The position numbers and the translations under genes are program-made. The notes beneath the pieces were generated by a model. It worked only from the letters and a program-made list of their open reading frames with translations, was not told the origin of the DNA and did no database searches. A stretch of 64,000 bases of DNA from Myxococcus stipitatus (GTDB lineage: Bacteria > Myxococcota > Myxococcia > Myxococcales > Myxococcaceae), in assembly GCF_021412625.1 (NCBI RefSeq), contig NZ_JAKCFI010000004.1, positions 186,001 through 250,000 on the forward strand, given 5' to 3'. How positions within the stretch are numbered: position 1 is the first letter of the stretch; each line of letters opens with the position of its first letter. Below, piece by piece: positions 7,238-15,755 of the stretch.

Positions 7238-10200
7238 TTGCACGCCTTCCACCCCGTCGTGTCGACGTCCGGCCCGGTGAGCGAGGCGACGTCCTTGAGG
7301 ACGGCCAGCTCGCGCCGGGCGCCGTCGAGGTCGCCGAAGCGGCAGCGCAGCGCCGCCAGGTTGAGCCGGGCCTTGTCGTACGTGGGGTCGGAGTCCATGG
7401 CCTTGGCGTAGGCTGCGCGCGCGCCCATGGCGTCACCCATGTTGAGCAGCGCCCAGCCCAGCGCGGAGTGCGCCGACGCCTTGGTGTCCTGGAGCTCCGT
7501 CACGCGGCCGAACGTCAGCTGCGCGACGCCGTACTGCCGCGCGTCCAGGTAGGCCATGCCCAGCGCCTCGAGCGACTCGATGCTGAGCGTGCGCTCGGCC
7601 TTCTTGCGCAGGTCGTCCAGCGCGGCCGTCTGCGTGGGGGCGCCCGGCTGCGGCACCGGCAGCGCGGCCTGCTCGGAGCGGGCGCGGCAGCCGACCACCG
7701 CGGCGCTGAACACCTCCAGTGACTCCGCGCGGGACAGACACGCCTTGAAGGCCTCCTCGGAGCGGGCCTTGAGCGGGCCCACCTGCTCCTTCACCGCGGC
7801 CTGGAACTGCTGCGTCTCCGCGGAGGAGAGCCCCGCGGGCACCGGCGTCGCCTCCACCACGTCCGCGATGTGGCCGTACGCCAGCGCCAGCCGCCACAGC
7901 GAGGCCACCGCCCACTCGGGGTAGCCCAGCGACGCGGCCTGCGTGTAGATGCCCTCCAGGCTCTGCAGCTGGGCGACCTTCTCCTCCACCTTGTCCGCCG
8001 GCAGGTCCTTGTAGCCGCGGTAGAGGATTTCGCCCAGGTACCACAGGCCCTTGGCGGCCTCCTCCGTCTGGCCGTTGGGGCCCTGCACCGCGGTGGTGAG
8101 GGTTGCGACGAGCGCGTCCGCGTTGGACGTGGGCGCCGTGGTGGCCTGCACCTCGGCGAGCACCGCCGCCGCGCCCGCGCTGCGCGGGTCGAGCTTCAGC
8201 GCCGCGTCCGCCGCCAGCTTCGCGCGCGAGTAGTCCCGCGCCTTCAGCCGCGCCTCGGCCAGGAGCACCAGCACCTCCGACTTGCGCGCCCCGGCGACCT
8301 CGGACGCCGTCTCCAGGTTGCGCGCGGCCTCCTTGTACTCGCCCAGCGCCATGCGCAGGCGCGCGCCCGCCAGCCACCCGTCGACGCCGGCGATGTCGCC
8401 GCCCAGCTTCTGGCCCACCTGTTCGAACCAGGTGGCCGCCTCGCCGAACGCCGCCGCCTCCGCCGCGTGCCGGCCCAGCGTCAGGAGCACGTCCGACAGG
8501 TACTGGCTCTTGGGGTAGTCCTGCACCAGCTTGCCGCCCAGCTCGCGCTCGGCCTGCAGGTCGCGCTTCTCGCGCGCGGCCGTGAAGGCGCCATACAGCG
8601 CCTTCTCGCCGATGTCCGTGTTCTTGTTCTCGTCCGCCACCTTCACGAGGCCCTGGATGACGTCGCCCGTCTCCTGGGCGCTCTGCAGCGCCAGCTCGTC
8701 CAGCGCCTCCGCGCGGCTCTCCGTGAGGATCTTCTGCACGTCCGCGCGGAAGTTGGCCGGCAGCGGCGCACCGAGGAACTTCTTGCCCGTCTCGTCCAGG
8801 CCCTTGAAGTCGTTGATCTGGCGGAGGCTGTCGAGCGCCAGGTTGCCGGCGACCGGGGCCTCCTTGTGCTGCGGGTGGGTGAGGGCGAAGGCGGTGAACA
8901 GCTCCGCCGCCTTGGGGTACTCGCCGTCCTCGTAGTAGGCGCGGGCGATGTTGAACTTCACGTCCAGCGCGTTGGGGCTCTTGGGGTAGCGCGACACGTA
9001 CTCCGCGCCGAGCAGCTTCATGGCCTGGCGCGCGTCCGCCACCTCGAAGGCGTTGCGCTTGAGCGCCTCCTCCTGCTTCAGCGTGGTGAAGTGCGCCAGG
9101 AGCGCCGCGTAGATGGCGTCCTCCTCGCCCTTCTCGTTCTTCGCCTTGGCCTCGTAGCGGGCCAGCTCCTCGAACTGGCGCGCGGCCTCCGGGTACTCCT
9201 TGGCGGAGTACAGCGCGTCCGCGCGGTTCTTCATCATCGGCCGGACGTACTGCTCCGGGCGGAAGAGGCTGAGGTACGCCTGGTACGCCTCGGCGGTGCG
9301 GACGTAGAGGTCCTTCTCGTCCTTCTTCTGCGCCGCCAGGTGCAGCTGGGTGGCCAGGTCGCGGCCCATCTCCTCCAGCTCCGCCAGCTGCTTCTTGCGG
9401 TCGGCCTCCACCAGCTCCGGGTCCGTCTTGCTCTGCACCGCCGCGCGCACCAGCACGCGCAGGTCCTCGGGGTCCGGGAGCACCTTGCCCTTGGACGCCT
9501 TGAGGGCGTCATAGAGCTTCTGGGCGCGCTCCAGGTCCAGCTCCGGGTCGTGCTGGATCTCCATCAGCTTGCGCAGCGCGGGGATGGCCCACTCGTACTG
9601 CTGCTTGATGAAGTAGCGGTTGCCCAGCTTGTCCAGCGCGAGCGCGTAGGTGGCGCGGCTGTCGCTGAGCTTCTCGAAGTAGTTGAGCGCGCCCTTCGCG
9701 GGCCGGGCCTCGGTGTAGCTGTAGACCAGGTCCAGCAGCGCCTCGCGCTTGACGTTGAGCGCCTTCTTCACGTCCACGCCCGGCAGGGGGGCGCTGGCGG
9801 CCGCGGCCTCGAAGAAGGTGACCGCCTCCGCGTGCTTGGCCTGGTTCACGCGAATCCAGCCCATCTTGTAGCGGGCCAGGTCGTGCACGGGCGACGGCGG
9901 GGCCTCGAGGATGGCCTGGTAGTGCCGCTCCGCCTCGGCGAGGTCCGCCTTGTCGAAGAAGTGGTCGCCGAGGATCTGCTCCGCCTCCAGCCGCAGCGGG
10001 CTGTTGGGGAACTTGCGCGTCAGGTCCCCGAGCGTCCTGAGCATCTCGTCGAACTGGCCCAGCTCGCGCTGCTCGTGCGCCAGGTAGAACGTCACCTGGT
10101 CGCCGTCCTTGAAGTCCGGGTACTCGCGCAGGAGGCGGTGGTACATCTGCACCGCCTTCTGCTTCATCAGCCGCGTCTCCGGGGAGACGATGGCGCCCGT

Positions 10201-10506
10201 GGCGCCCTCCGGCCGCGACTCCGCCTGGAGGTAGTACACGTAGCGGCTCTTCTCCACGTACAGCTCGGCCAGCCGGAACTGGAGGTCCGGCAGGTAGGGC
10301 GCGTTGCGGCTCTTGGAGATGAGCTTCTCCGTCTCGCCGATGGCGCGGTCGACCTTGAAGATGTCGCGCTTGAGCTTGGTGATGAGCTCCTCGCGCTCCT
10401 TGGCCTTGGAGACGATGGGGTTGAGGCCCGGGCCGGCGCGGCCCGCTCCTCCGGGAGCGGCCGCCAGCAAGGCGGCGGTAATCAGGCCGGTCAGGTGGCC
10501 GGTCAT
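7234..10506 (-). CDS. GltD (AgmU)-like TPR protein
   Basis: This 1090-aa protein has a signal-peptide-like N terminus (about residues 1-24) followed by TPR-type helical repeats over almost the whole length (LADLYVEKSRY-like units; KEYPEAARQFEEL; DARQYGVAQLTFGRV). Size, export signal and repeat content match the GltD/AgmU group, a large periplasmic TPR protein of the M. xanthus gliding machine (NfsD in the sporulation machine). The ATG at 10506 overlaps the upstream stop (10503-10505), and the end overlaps the GTG of the next gene. I infer a periplasmic scaffold that links inner- and outer-membrane parts. The family assignment rests on architecture and operon context, because TPR sequences alone can mislead. 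Confidence 0.75.
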   Translation of the reverse strand: MTGHLTGLITAALLAAAPGGAGRAGPGLNPIVSKAKEREELITKLKRDIFKVDRAIGETEKLISKSRNAPYLPDLQFRLAELYVEKSRYVYYLQAESRPEGATGAIVSPETRLMKQKAVQMYHRLLREYPDFKDGDQVTFYLAHEQRELGQFDEMLRTLGDLTRKFPNSPLRLEAEQILGDHFFDKADLAEAERHYQAILEAPPSPVHDLARYKMGWIRVNQAKHAEAVTFFEAAAASAPLPGVDVKKALNVKREALLDLVYSYTEARPAKGALNYFEKLSDSRATYALALDKLGNRYFIKQQYEWAIPALRKLMEIQHDPELDLERAQKLYDALKASKGKVLPDPEDLRVLVRAAVQSKTDPELVEADRKKQLAELEEMGRDLATQLHLAAQKKDEKDLYVRTAEAYQAYLSLFRPEQYVRPMMKNRADALYSAKEYPEAARQFEELARYEAKAKNEKGEEDAIYAALLAHFTTLKQEEALKRNAFEVADARQAMKLLGAEYVSRYPKSPNALDVKFNIARAYYEDGEYPKAAELFTAFALTHPQHKEAPVAGNLALDSLRQINDFKGLDETGKKFLGAPLPANFRADVQKILTESRAEALDELALQSAQETGDVIQGLVKVADENKNTDIGEKALYGAFTAAREKRDLQAERELGGKLVQDYPKSQYLSDVLLTLGRHAAEAAAFGEAATWFEQVGQKLGGDIAGVDGWLAGARLRMALGEYKEAARNLETASEVAGARKSEVLVLLAEARLKARDYSRAKLAADAALKLDPRSAGAAAVLAEVQATTAPTSNADALVATLTTAVQGPNGQTEEAAKGLWYLGEILYRGYKDLPADKVEEKVAQLQSLEGIYTQAASLGYPEWAVASLWRLALAYGHIADVVEATPVPAGLSSAETQQFQAAVKEQVGPLKARSEEAFKACLSRAESLEVFSAAVVGCRARSEQAALPVPQPGAPTQTAALDDLRKKAERTLSIESLEALGMAYLDARQYGVAQLTFGRVTELQDTKASAHSALGWALLNMGDAMGARAAYAKAMDSDPTYDKARLNLAALRCRFGDLDGARRELAVLKDVASLTGPDVDTTGWKACK

Positions 10507-12161
10507 GGCGTTTCCTCGATGCAGCGGCTCTCGATGCGGACGCGGTACGACTTGAGCTCGTCGTTCCAGTATTCGTTGTCGAAGCGGAAGGCGACGCTGG
10601 TGGGCGACATGGGCTGCTCGTCCTCCGGAGCCACCACCTTCGCGCCCTTCTTCACGCGCTCGTACAGCTTCAGGCCCACCTCGTACTCCATGAGGCGCAC
10701 CTGTTCGGCGGCGCGCAGCAGCGTATCGGCCTCCTGGCGCACGGCGTCCGCCAGGCGCGCGTCGTACACGCGCACGGCCTCCGCGCGGGACAGGTCATAC
10801 AACTTGGTCAGGTGGGTGAAGAGCCGGTCGCCGAAGCTGCCGGCGTAGCGGCCCAGCCGCTCTCCCTCCAGGTCCAGCGTCTCCACGAAGCGCGCGGCGC
10901 GCTTCGTGCCGCCGTGCGAGTTGGCGGCGCGGCGCAGGCGCAGGTCCTGGGTCAGGTCGTCGCGGTTGCGCACGGCCTCCAGCGAGTCCGCGAAGCGGCG
11001 CGTCAGCTCCTTCGCCGCGCGCTTGGCGGGCAGGTAGTGGCACAGGTCGCGGTAGATGAGGGCGCGCAGCAGGTACTTGTCCGGCAGGAACTCGTCGCGG
11101 AAGGACGGCGCGTCCAGCGTGGTCAGGATGCCCAGCGACGCGCGCAGCTCGCCCAGCTTGTAGCGCGTCCACGCCTCCTCCAGGTAGAGGCTGGCGCGGC
11201 CCGGGTCCAGCTCCGGCAGCTTCACCAGCGAGTACGCCTCCAGCGCGCCGGTGTAGTCCTGGCGCTCGTAGCGCAGGCGCGCCACCGCGAGCGCGGACTC
11301 GTTGCGCGCCTCGCGGGTGAGCTTCTCGTCCTTCGTCAGGGCGAGGAAGTCGTTGATGATTTCGTCGGTGGGCTCCTTCACCTGCTTGAGCCGGGTGACG
11401 AGCAGCGCGAACTTCGCGTGGCTGGCCTCCGCGCTCGTCTCCGACAGCTTGGCGAAGTGCGTGTTGGCCCAGCGCTCGTTGCCCACGCGCAGGTCGACGA
11501 GCCCCTGCTGGTAGTGGGCGTAGGCGCCGGTGTCCTCCGGCAGGAAGCCCAGGTCCAGCGCGCCGAAGACCTGCTCGTCGATCATCACCTCGTCGTGCGG
11601 CCGGTCCGTCAGCTGCTTGAGCGCGTCCAGCGCCTTGGGGATGACGTTGGGGTTGGAGCGCTCGCGGGCGATGCGCGCCAGGTAGGACGCGCCCGCGTGC
11701 GTCAGGCCCAGGTCGATGAGGCTCTTGGCGAGGAAGTACTGGCCCCAGGCGTAGTTGTCGTCCGTCTTGGGCGCGGCCTCCAGCCACGCGAACAGCGGGC
11801 CGGCGGCGGCGCGCGGGTCGCCGTCGAAGTAGTCCTTCAGGGCCTCGTCGAAGATGGCGGGGTCCACCTTCTTCGGCGCGGAGGGCGGGGGCGCCTCGGC
11901 CGCCTGCGGCTTCTGCTCCGCGGGCGCGGCCTGGGCGGGTGTCTCGCCCTGGACGCGCGTGGTGGTGGCCTCCGTCATGTGCTTGCTCACGGGAGCGGAC
12001 GCGGCGGGGGCGGGCGTGGCGGCCCCGGCCGGGCGCTGGGACGAGCCGGGCGGCGGAGGCGGCATGGGCAACGAGCCGCCGCCGGACTGCGCGGGGGCCG
12101 TCGCTGGAGACACGACGAGCGCGGCGCTGGCGAGCGCGGCGATGAGCGAGCGAGGGGTCAT
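10503..12161 (-). CDS. GltE (AglT)-like TPR protein
   Basis: This is a 552-aa exported protein with a signal peptide ending near AQSGGG (about residue 26). A Pro/Ala/Gln-rich linker spans about residues 30-95, then come helical TPR-like repeats, and the C-terminal motif FDNEYWNDELKSYR near the end resembles the tail I remember from GltE/AglT proteins. There is no lipobox Cys, whereas M. xanthus GltE is annotated as a lipoprotein, so anchoring may differ. The ATG at 12161 overlaps the stop of the beta-barrel gene by ATGA; a longer reading frame back to 12572 runs through that gene and is rejected. It probably acts in the periplasm next to the GltD-like protein encoded immediately downstream. 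Confidence 0.7.
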   Translation of the reverse strand: MTPRSLIAALASAALVVSPATAPAQSGGGSLPMPPPPPGSSQRPAGAATPAPAASAPVSKHMTEATTTRVQGETPAQAAPAEQKPQAAEAPPPSAPKKVDPAIFDEALKDYFDGDPRAAAGPLFAWLEAAPKTDDNYAWGQYFLAKSLIDLGLTHAGASYLARIARERSNPNVIPKALDALKQLTDRPHDEVMIDEQVFGALDLGFLPEDTGAYAHYQQGLVDLRVGNERWANTHFAKLSETSAEASHAKFALLVTRLKQVKEPTDEIINDFLALTKDEKLTREARNESALAVARLRYERQDYTGALEAYSLVKLPELDPGRASLYLEEAWTRYKLGELRASLGILTTLDAPSFRDEFLPDKYLLRALIYRDLCHYLPAKRAAKELTRRFADSLEAVRNRDDLTQDLRLRRAANSHGGTKRAARFVETLDLEGERLGRYAGSFGDRLFTHLTKLYDLSRAEAVRVYDARLADAVRQEADTLLRAAEQVRLMEYEVGLKLYERVKKGAKVVAPEDEQPMSPTSVAFRFDNEYWNDELKSYRVRIESRCIEETP

Positions 12162-12793
12162 TCCGTGGCGCCGAAGTTGAACGCGGTTCCGAGCTGGACC
12201 ACGGGGACGTTGATGATGCGGGACGCGCCGGCGAAGACGACGTTGTTCGTCACGTCCAGCCGGAAGGAGACCGTCTTGCCGGAGAACAGCCGCACGCCCA
12301 GGCCCAGGTTGACCGCGGGGCGGAAGCCGTCCTGCCGCTCCGTCTTCACCACGGTGCCGCCGCCCAAGAGGAACGCCTCGAAGTGCAGCACGGAGCTGTT
12401 GAGCACCGCCAGCTTGCCGTACAGCGGGCTCCACACCAGGTCCGAGCCCACCATCCACTGGATTTCGTCCTGGAAGGCGGTGTCGGTGGGGGACACCTCG
12501 AAGTCGCGCTCCAGCTGGGTGCGCAGCGACGTGTTGACGTTGTAGCTGTACGAGCCCCGGCCCACCTGCCACGCGAACGTGTCGCTGAAGTGGTACGTGT
12601 AGGCGACGGTGCCGATGAAACCCTTGTAGTAGGCGTCGGCGGGGAGCACGCCGACGCCGAGGAGCAGCTCGTGGTGCATCCGGTACTGACGCTCCTGGAT
12701 GGCGGAGACGGTGCCGGGGTTCTCGAGCGCCTCGGCCTGGGCGCGGGCGAGGCCGGGCACCAGGAACGAGAGGAGGAGGAGGGCGTATCGCAC
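12158..12793 (-). CDS. Outer-membrane beta-barrel protein, GltH/CglE-like
   Basis: This is a 211-aa protein. The GTG at 12793 gives a clean signal peptide (VRYALLLLSFLVPGLARAQA) with AGGA about ten bases upstream; the GTG at 12829 lacks a ribosome site. The mature part has amphipathic strands with aromatic girdle residues (TYHFSDTFAWQVGRG, GLGVRLF) and ends with alternating strand residues typical of myxobacterial outer-membrane beta-barrel domain proteins. In M. xanthus the core gliding cluster has GltH (CglE), a predicted barrel encoded directly after gltG, and the same order is found here. I infer an outer-membrane component of the Glt/Nfs-like complex. Confidence 0.75.
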   Translation of the reverse strand: MRYALLLLSFLVPGLARAQAEALENPGTVSAIQERQYRMHHELLLGVGVLPADAYYKGFIGTVAYTYHFSDTFAWQVGRGSYSYNVNTSLRTQLERDFEVSPTDTAFQDEIQWMVGSDLVWSPLYGKLAVLNSSVLHFEAFLLGGGTVVKTERQDGFRPAVNLGLGVRLFSGKTVSFRLDVTNNVVFAGASRIINVPVVQLGTAFNFGATE

Positions 12794-12851
12794 GGTGGGG
12801 GCTTCCTGGCGGAGGGAGGGGGAGGCCACGAGGCGCGGGCAGAGGCCCGTG

Positions 12852-15071
12852 TCAGTAGCCGACGGAGTTGAAGAGGAACGGGTAGGTGATGATGACCACC
12901 CCGCCCTTGGGCGCGGGGAAGGTCCAGCCCTTCAGATTCGAGAGGATGCAGGCTTCGACGGAGGCATTGCGCAGCGTGGAGGACTTCGTCTTCGCCGCGG
13001 CCACCCGGCCGTTGGCGCCGATGGTCCACTCCAGCACCACCTTGCCGGCCAGGCCCGGGTCCTTGAGCAGCGCGCGCTCGTAGCAGCCATGCACTTCGTT
13101 CAGGTGGCTGTTGATGACGCGCGCCACGGCCTCGCGGTCCACGGTGCCCTGCGCGGAGCTGATGCTGCGCGCGGTGGCGCGCGTGACGGTGCCGCCCACC
13201 TGCCCCTTGCCGACGGAGCCCGCGCCCAGCGCGCCGATTCCGCCACCGCCCTTGCCGCGCAGGATTTCCGCGCCGAGCGTGGCGCCGCCGCCCTTGCCTC
13301 CACCCCCCAGCCCGAACGTGCCCAGGCCCGCGTTGGCGATGGGCGCCTTCCCGATGAGGCCCGACAGCTTGTAGTTGGAGTTCTTCGCGTTCTTGCTGCC
13401 CGGACCGCTGCCCAGCTTGTCCACCGCGGCCAGCAGGTCCTTGGTGGCGGGGCCCGCGGCCGACAGCTTGGCCAGCGCCTTGAGCGCCTTGTTCTCCGCG
13501 GCGACGGGCTTGGCCGGCGTCTCCGGCGGGGGCTGCTGCTGGACCACCTTCTCCACCGGCTTGGGCGTGGGCTTCTCCGCCACCTTCTTCTCGACCGGCT
13601 TCTTCTGCTGCTTGATGGCCTCCAGCTTCTTCTTCGCCTCCTCCTTCTTCTTGGGCTCCGGGGCGATGAGGCGCAGCGCGACGGGCGGCAGGTTCTTCTG
13701 CGTGAAGTCCGCGGTCTCCGGCAGGGGTGGCTTGAGCGCGATGAAGGCGCCCAGCCCGGAGGCGAAGAGGACGAAGCACGTCAGCGCCAGCCAGGGCAGG
13801 CCCTTGAGCGGGTTGACGAAGACCTTCTCCGGGACGGGCGCCGCGTAGGCGACGAGCGACATCTGCCCCTGCGTCAGGCGCGCGGCCGACCCGTCGCGCA
13901 GGGTGATGAAGCGCCGGCTGCCGTCGGACTCCAGCGCCGCGCCGGTGACGGGCGTGAAGCGGCCGTCACCGCCGCTCTTCTCCACCTCGGTGCCCGGGGG
14001 GACGAAGAGGCGGAAGGCGCCGTTGAGGGACTCGGCAAGGGTGAAGGGGGCGTTGGACTCCGGCAGGGTGAAGCCCCACAGCGGCATGGCGCCCGGGGCC
14101 TCCAGCGACGCCTGCACCGGCAGCTTCGCGTCGGGCTTGAAGCGGCGCGCGTCGCGGCGGATGGCGCCCCAGTACAGCTCCAGGTAGAGCTGAGCGGCGC
14201 CCTTGCCCGGCGCGATGCGCGGCGCGTGCGTGGGGCGCGAGGCCTGCGCGCGGGGCTCCTGGAGCAGCGGGCCGGTGGCTGCGGGCAGCGGCTCCATGGC
14301 GACGTCCGCGAGCAGGTCGTCCGCGAGCAGCATCCCGGTGTTGGCGGGGGCCGTGGGCGGCTCCTGCGTGGTGCGGCGGCGCACCGAGGGCACGGTGCCC
14401 GCGGGCACGGCGGCGGGCGGCGCCTGCACCGGCACGACGGGCTGGGGCACCGGCGCCAGCTGCACCGGCGCGGCCACGGCGTGGGCCGCGTGCGCGACGG
14501 GCGCGGGCATGGGGACGACGGCGGGCGCGGCCGCCTGCGGGTAGCCGGCCTGGGTGGCGGCCTGCGCGGCCGGGGGCTGCGGCACCGCACGCACGGCGGG
14601 CACGGTGGTGGCCAGCGGCTGCGCGGGCGCGGCGGTGGGGCGCAGCTGGCGCACGGCGCCACCCTGGGGGGCGGGCTGGGGCGCGCTCGGGGGCGTGGGC
14701 TGGGCCGCGCCGAACAGCGCCGCGACCTCCGGCGGAGGCTGCGGCTTGGTCTCCTGTGGCCGCTGCGCGAGCACGCGTGTCTTCAGGACGAAGGGGCCGC
14801 ACAGCACCTCGTCCACGGAGCGGATCTCACACGCGGTGACCCGGTGTCCGTTGACGAAGATGCCGGTGGCCGTCCCCGCGTCCTGGATGGCGGTGCGACC
14901 GTTCTGGAAGTAGAGCAGCGCGTGGCGCGGCTCCACGGACGGGTCATCCAGCCTCAGGTCCGACGAGGGATCCGAGCCGAGCGCATACGTGCCGGGGACG
15001 AACACCTCGGTCCCTACGAGGAGTCCGTCGCGGAGGATGACGACTTGCAGGACGCTGGGCTGGCCGCTCAA
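12852..15071 (-). CDS. GltG-like protein: FHA domain, one membrane helix, AgmX/PglI C-terminal tail
   Basis: This protein is 739 aa from TTG 15071, preceded by AAGGGAG at 15086-15080 with 8-base spacing; TTG 15089 is an alternative without a good site. Order of parts: a cytoplasmic FHA-like domain (about residues 15-100) that keeps a His (VEPRHALL) but has GSD where the usual Gly-Arg stands; a long Ala/Pro/Gln linker; one membrane helix (about 420-440, LPWLALTCFVLFASGLGAF); a Lys/Pro-rich periplasmic stretch as in TonB; a Gly-rich part; and a C-terminal domain with GCYERALLKDP, VLEWTIGANGRV and GWTFPAPKGG, the hallmark of AgmX/PglI tails. GltG/NfsG proteins have this layout and transduce energy across the envelope. 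It should couple a cytoplasmic signal or motor to periplasmic partners. Confidence 0.87.
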   Translation of the reverse strand: MSGQPSVLQVVILRDGLLVGTEVFVPGTYALGSDPSSDLRLDDPSVEPRHALLYFQNGRTAIQDAGTATGIFVNGHRVTACEIRSVDEVLCGPFVLKTRVLAQRPQETKPQPPPEVAALFGAAQPTPPSAPQPAPQGGAVRQLRPTAAPAQPLATTVPAVRAVPQPPAAQAATQAGYPQAAAPAVVPMPAPVAHAAHAVAAPVQLAPVPQPVVPVQAPPAAVPAGTVPSVRRRTTQEPPTAPANTGMLLADDLLADVAMEPLPAATGPLLQEPRAQASRPTHAPRIAPGKGAAQLYLELYWGAIRRDARRFKPDAKLPVQASLEAPGAMPLWGFTLPESNAPFTLAESLNGAFRLFVPPGTEVEKSGGDGRFTPVTGAALESDGSRRFITLRDGSAARLTQGQMSLVAYAAPVPEKVFVNPLKGLPWLALTCFVLFASGLGAFIALKPPLPETADFTQKNLPPVALRLIAPEPKKKEEAKKKLEAIKQQKKPVEKKVAEKPTPKPVEKVVQQQPPPETPAKPVAAENKALKALAKLSAAGPATKDLLAAVDKLGSGPGSKNAKNSNYKLSGLIGKAPIANAGLGTFGLGGGGKGGGATLGAEILRGKGGGGIGALGAGSVGKGQVGGTVTRATARSISSAQGTVDREAVARVINSHLNEVHGCYERALLKDPGLAGKVVLEWTIGANGRVAAAKTKSSTLRNASVEACILSNLKGWTFPAPKGGVVIITYPFLFNSVGY

Positions 15072-15111
15072 CGGTGACGCTCCCTTCAAGGGCTGGTGGG
15101 CGGTTGGGGAC

Positions 15112-15522
15112 CTACTGGTCGTAGACCGTGGCGAGTGTCTCGGCGCGGAAGCTGTCGCGCTCGCGGATCATCGACCGCGTCTTCAACTCCTTGCGGTCGT
15201 AGAGATAGACGGCGCCGGACTTGTTCGTCTGGCCCTGGATGAGCCGGTCGTCGAAGTCGATGCGCGACGGGCCCCGCTGCGGCGGCGCCGACGACGTGGA
15301 CGCCGTGGCCTCCGCGTCACCGGTCACCGGGTCCGTCACGGGAGTGGTGGCCTTGGTCTCGATCTTCGGCGGAGCCTTCGAGCCGGACTTCTTGCCGGCC
15401 TTCGCCTTCGCCGATTTCGCCGAACGACCGCGGCCCTGGGCCCATGCATCGCTCGGGACGAACATCGTGCTGATTCCGAGGAGCTGGGCGACGGCCATGC
15501 AGAGGAGGAAGCGTCGCATCAT
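15112..15522 (-). CDS. CglF/GltF-like periplasmic protein, first gene of the operon
   Basis: This 136-aa protein has an N-terminal signal peptide (about residues 1-29, ending DAWAQ), a basic Lys/Ser/Ala linker, and a conserved C-terminal 50 residues (IDFDDRLIQGQTNKSGAVYL ... RKELKTRSMIRERDSFRAE). From memory this matches the spacing of the CglF/GltF C terminus (IDFxDxxIxGxxxKxxGxYxLxRK), so I assign that family. Two ATG codons stand in tandem at 15522 and 15519. No Shine-Dalgarno sequence precedes them, and a TTGACA-type promoter ends about seven bases upstream, so the message may be leaderless. The GltG-like gene follows after 40 bases. In M. xanthus gltF also precedes gltG. Confidence 0.72.
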   Translation of the reverse strand: MMRRFLLCMAVAQLLGISTMFVPSDAWAQGRGRSAKSAKAKAGKKSGSKAPPKIETKATTPVTDPVTGDAEATASTSSAPPQRGPSRIDFDDRLIQGQTNKSGAVYLYDRKELKTRSMIRERDSFRAETLATVYDQ

Positions 15523-15528
15523 CAACAG

Positions 15529-15557
15529 GTTAAGCGATGCGCGTATGGACCTGTCAA
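15529..15557 (-). promoter_or_regulatory. Candidate sigma70-type promoter of the Glt/Nfs-like operon
   Basis: On the minus strand a perfect TTGACA (15557-15552) and CTTAAC (15534-15529) are separated by 17 bases. The start point would fall at or next to the ATG at 15522, predicting a leaderless transcript. The minus-10 box is a weak match. Confidence 0.45.
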
Positions 15558-15755
15558 CGCACACTCCCAGGGGCCGCGACGTGTGCGGGCCGGTGATGTG
15601 TGGGGGGCACTCCACCCCATGTGGGGCGCATTCTCCACGACACGCCCGGATGTTGCCTTCGTGCTGGAAAGATGGCGTGCCGCTCCGCTTCCGTAGTTGG
15701 CTCTCTGGCGAGCAGGCACTTCGACGAGACATCGCGGCGCGCCGTGGATTGGGAG

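Noticed and set aside
6099..7436. A 445-codon frame spanning the lipoprotein and coiled-coil genes
   Set aside because: Only the part after ATG 6737 is coherent, with a lipobox and coupling; the first half is the wrong frame of the upstream genes.
7870..10848. A 992-codon open frame on the plus strand opposite the GltD-like gene
   Set aside because: It is a GC-driven shadow: composition is dominated by Arg, Leu, Gln, Val and His with no domain pattern, while the minus strand encodes a coherent TPR protein with overlapping start and stop signals.
10503..12572. A longer start (12572) for the GltE-like gene
   Set aside because: It would overlap the beta-barrel gene by more than 400 bases; ATG 12161 has an ATGA overlap and a proper signal peptide.
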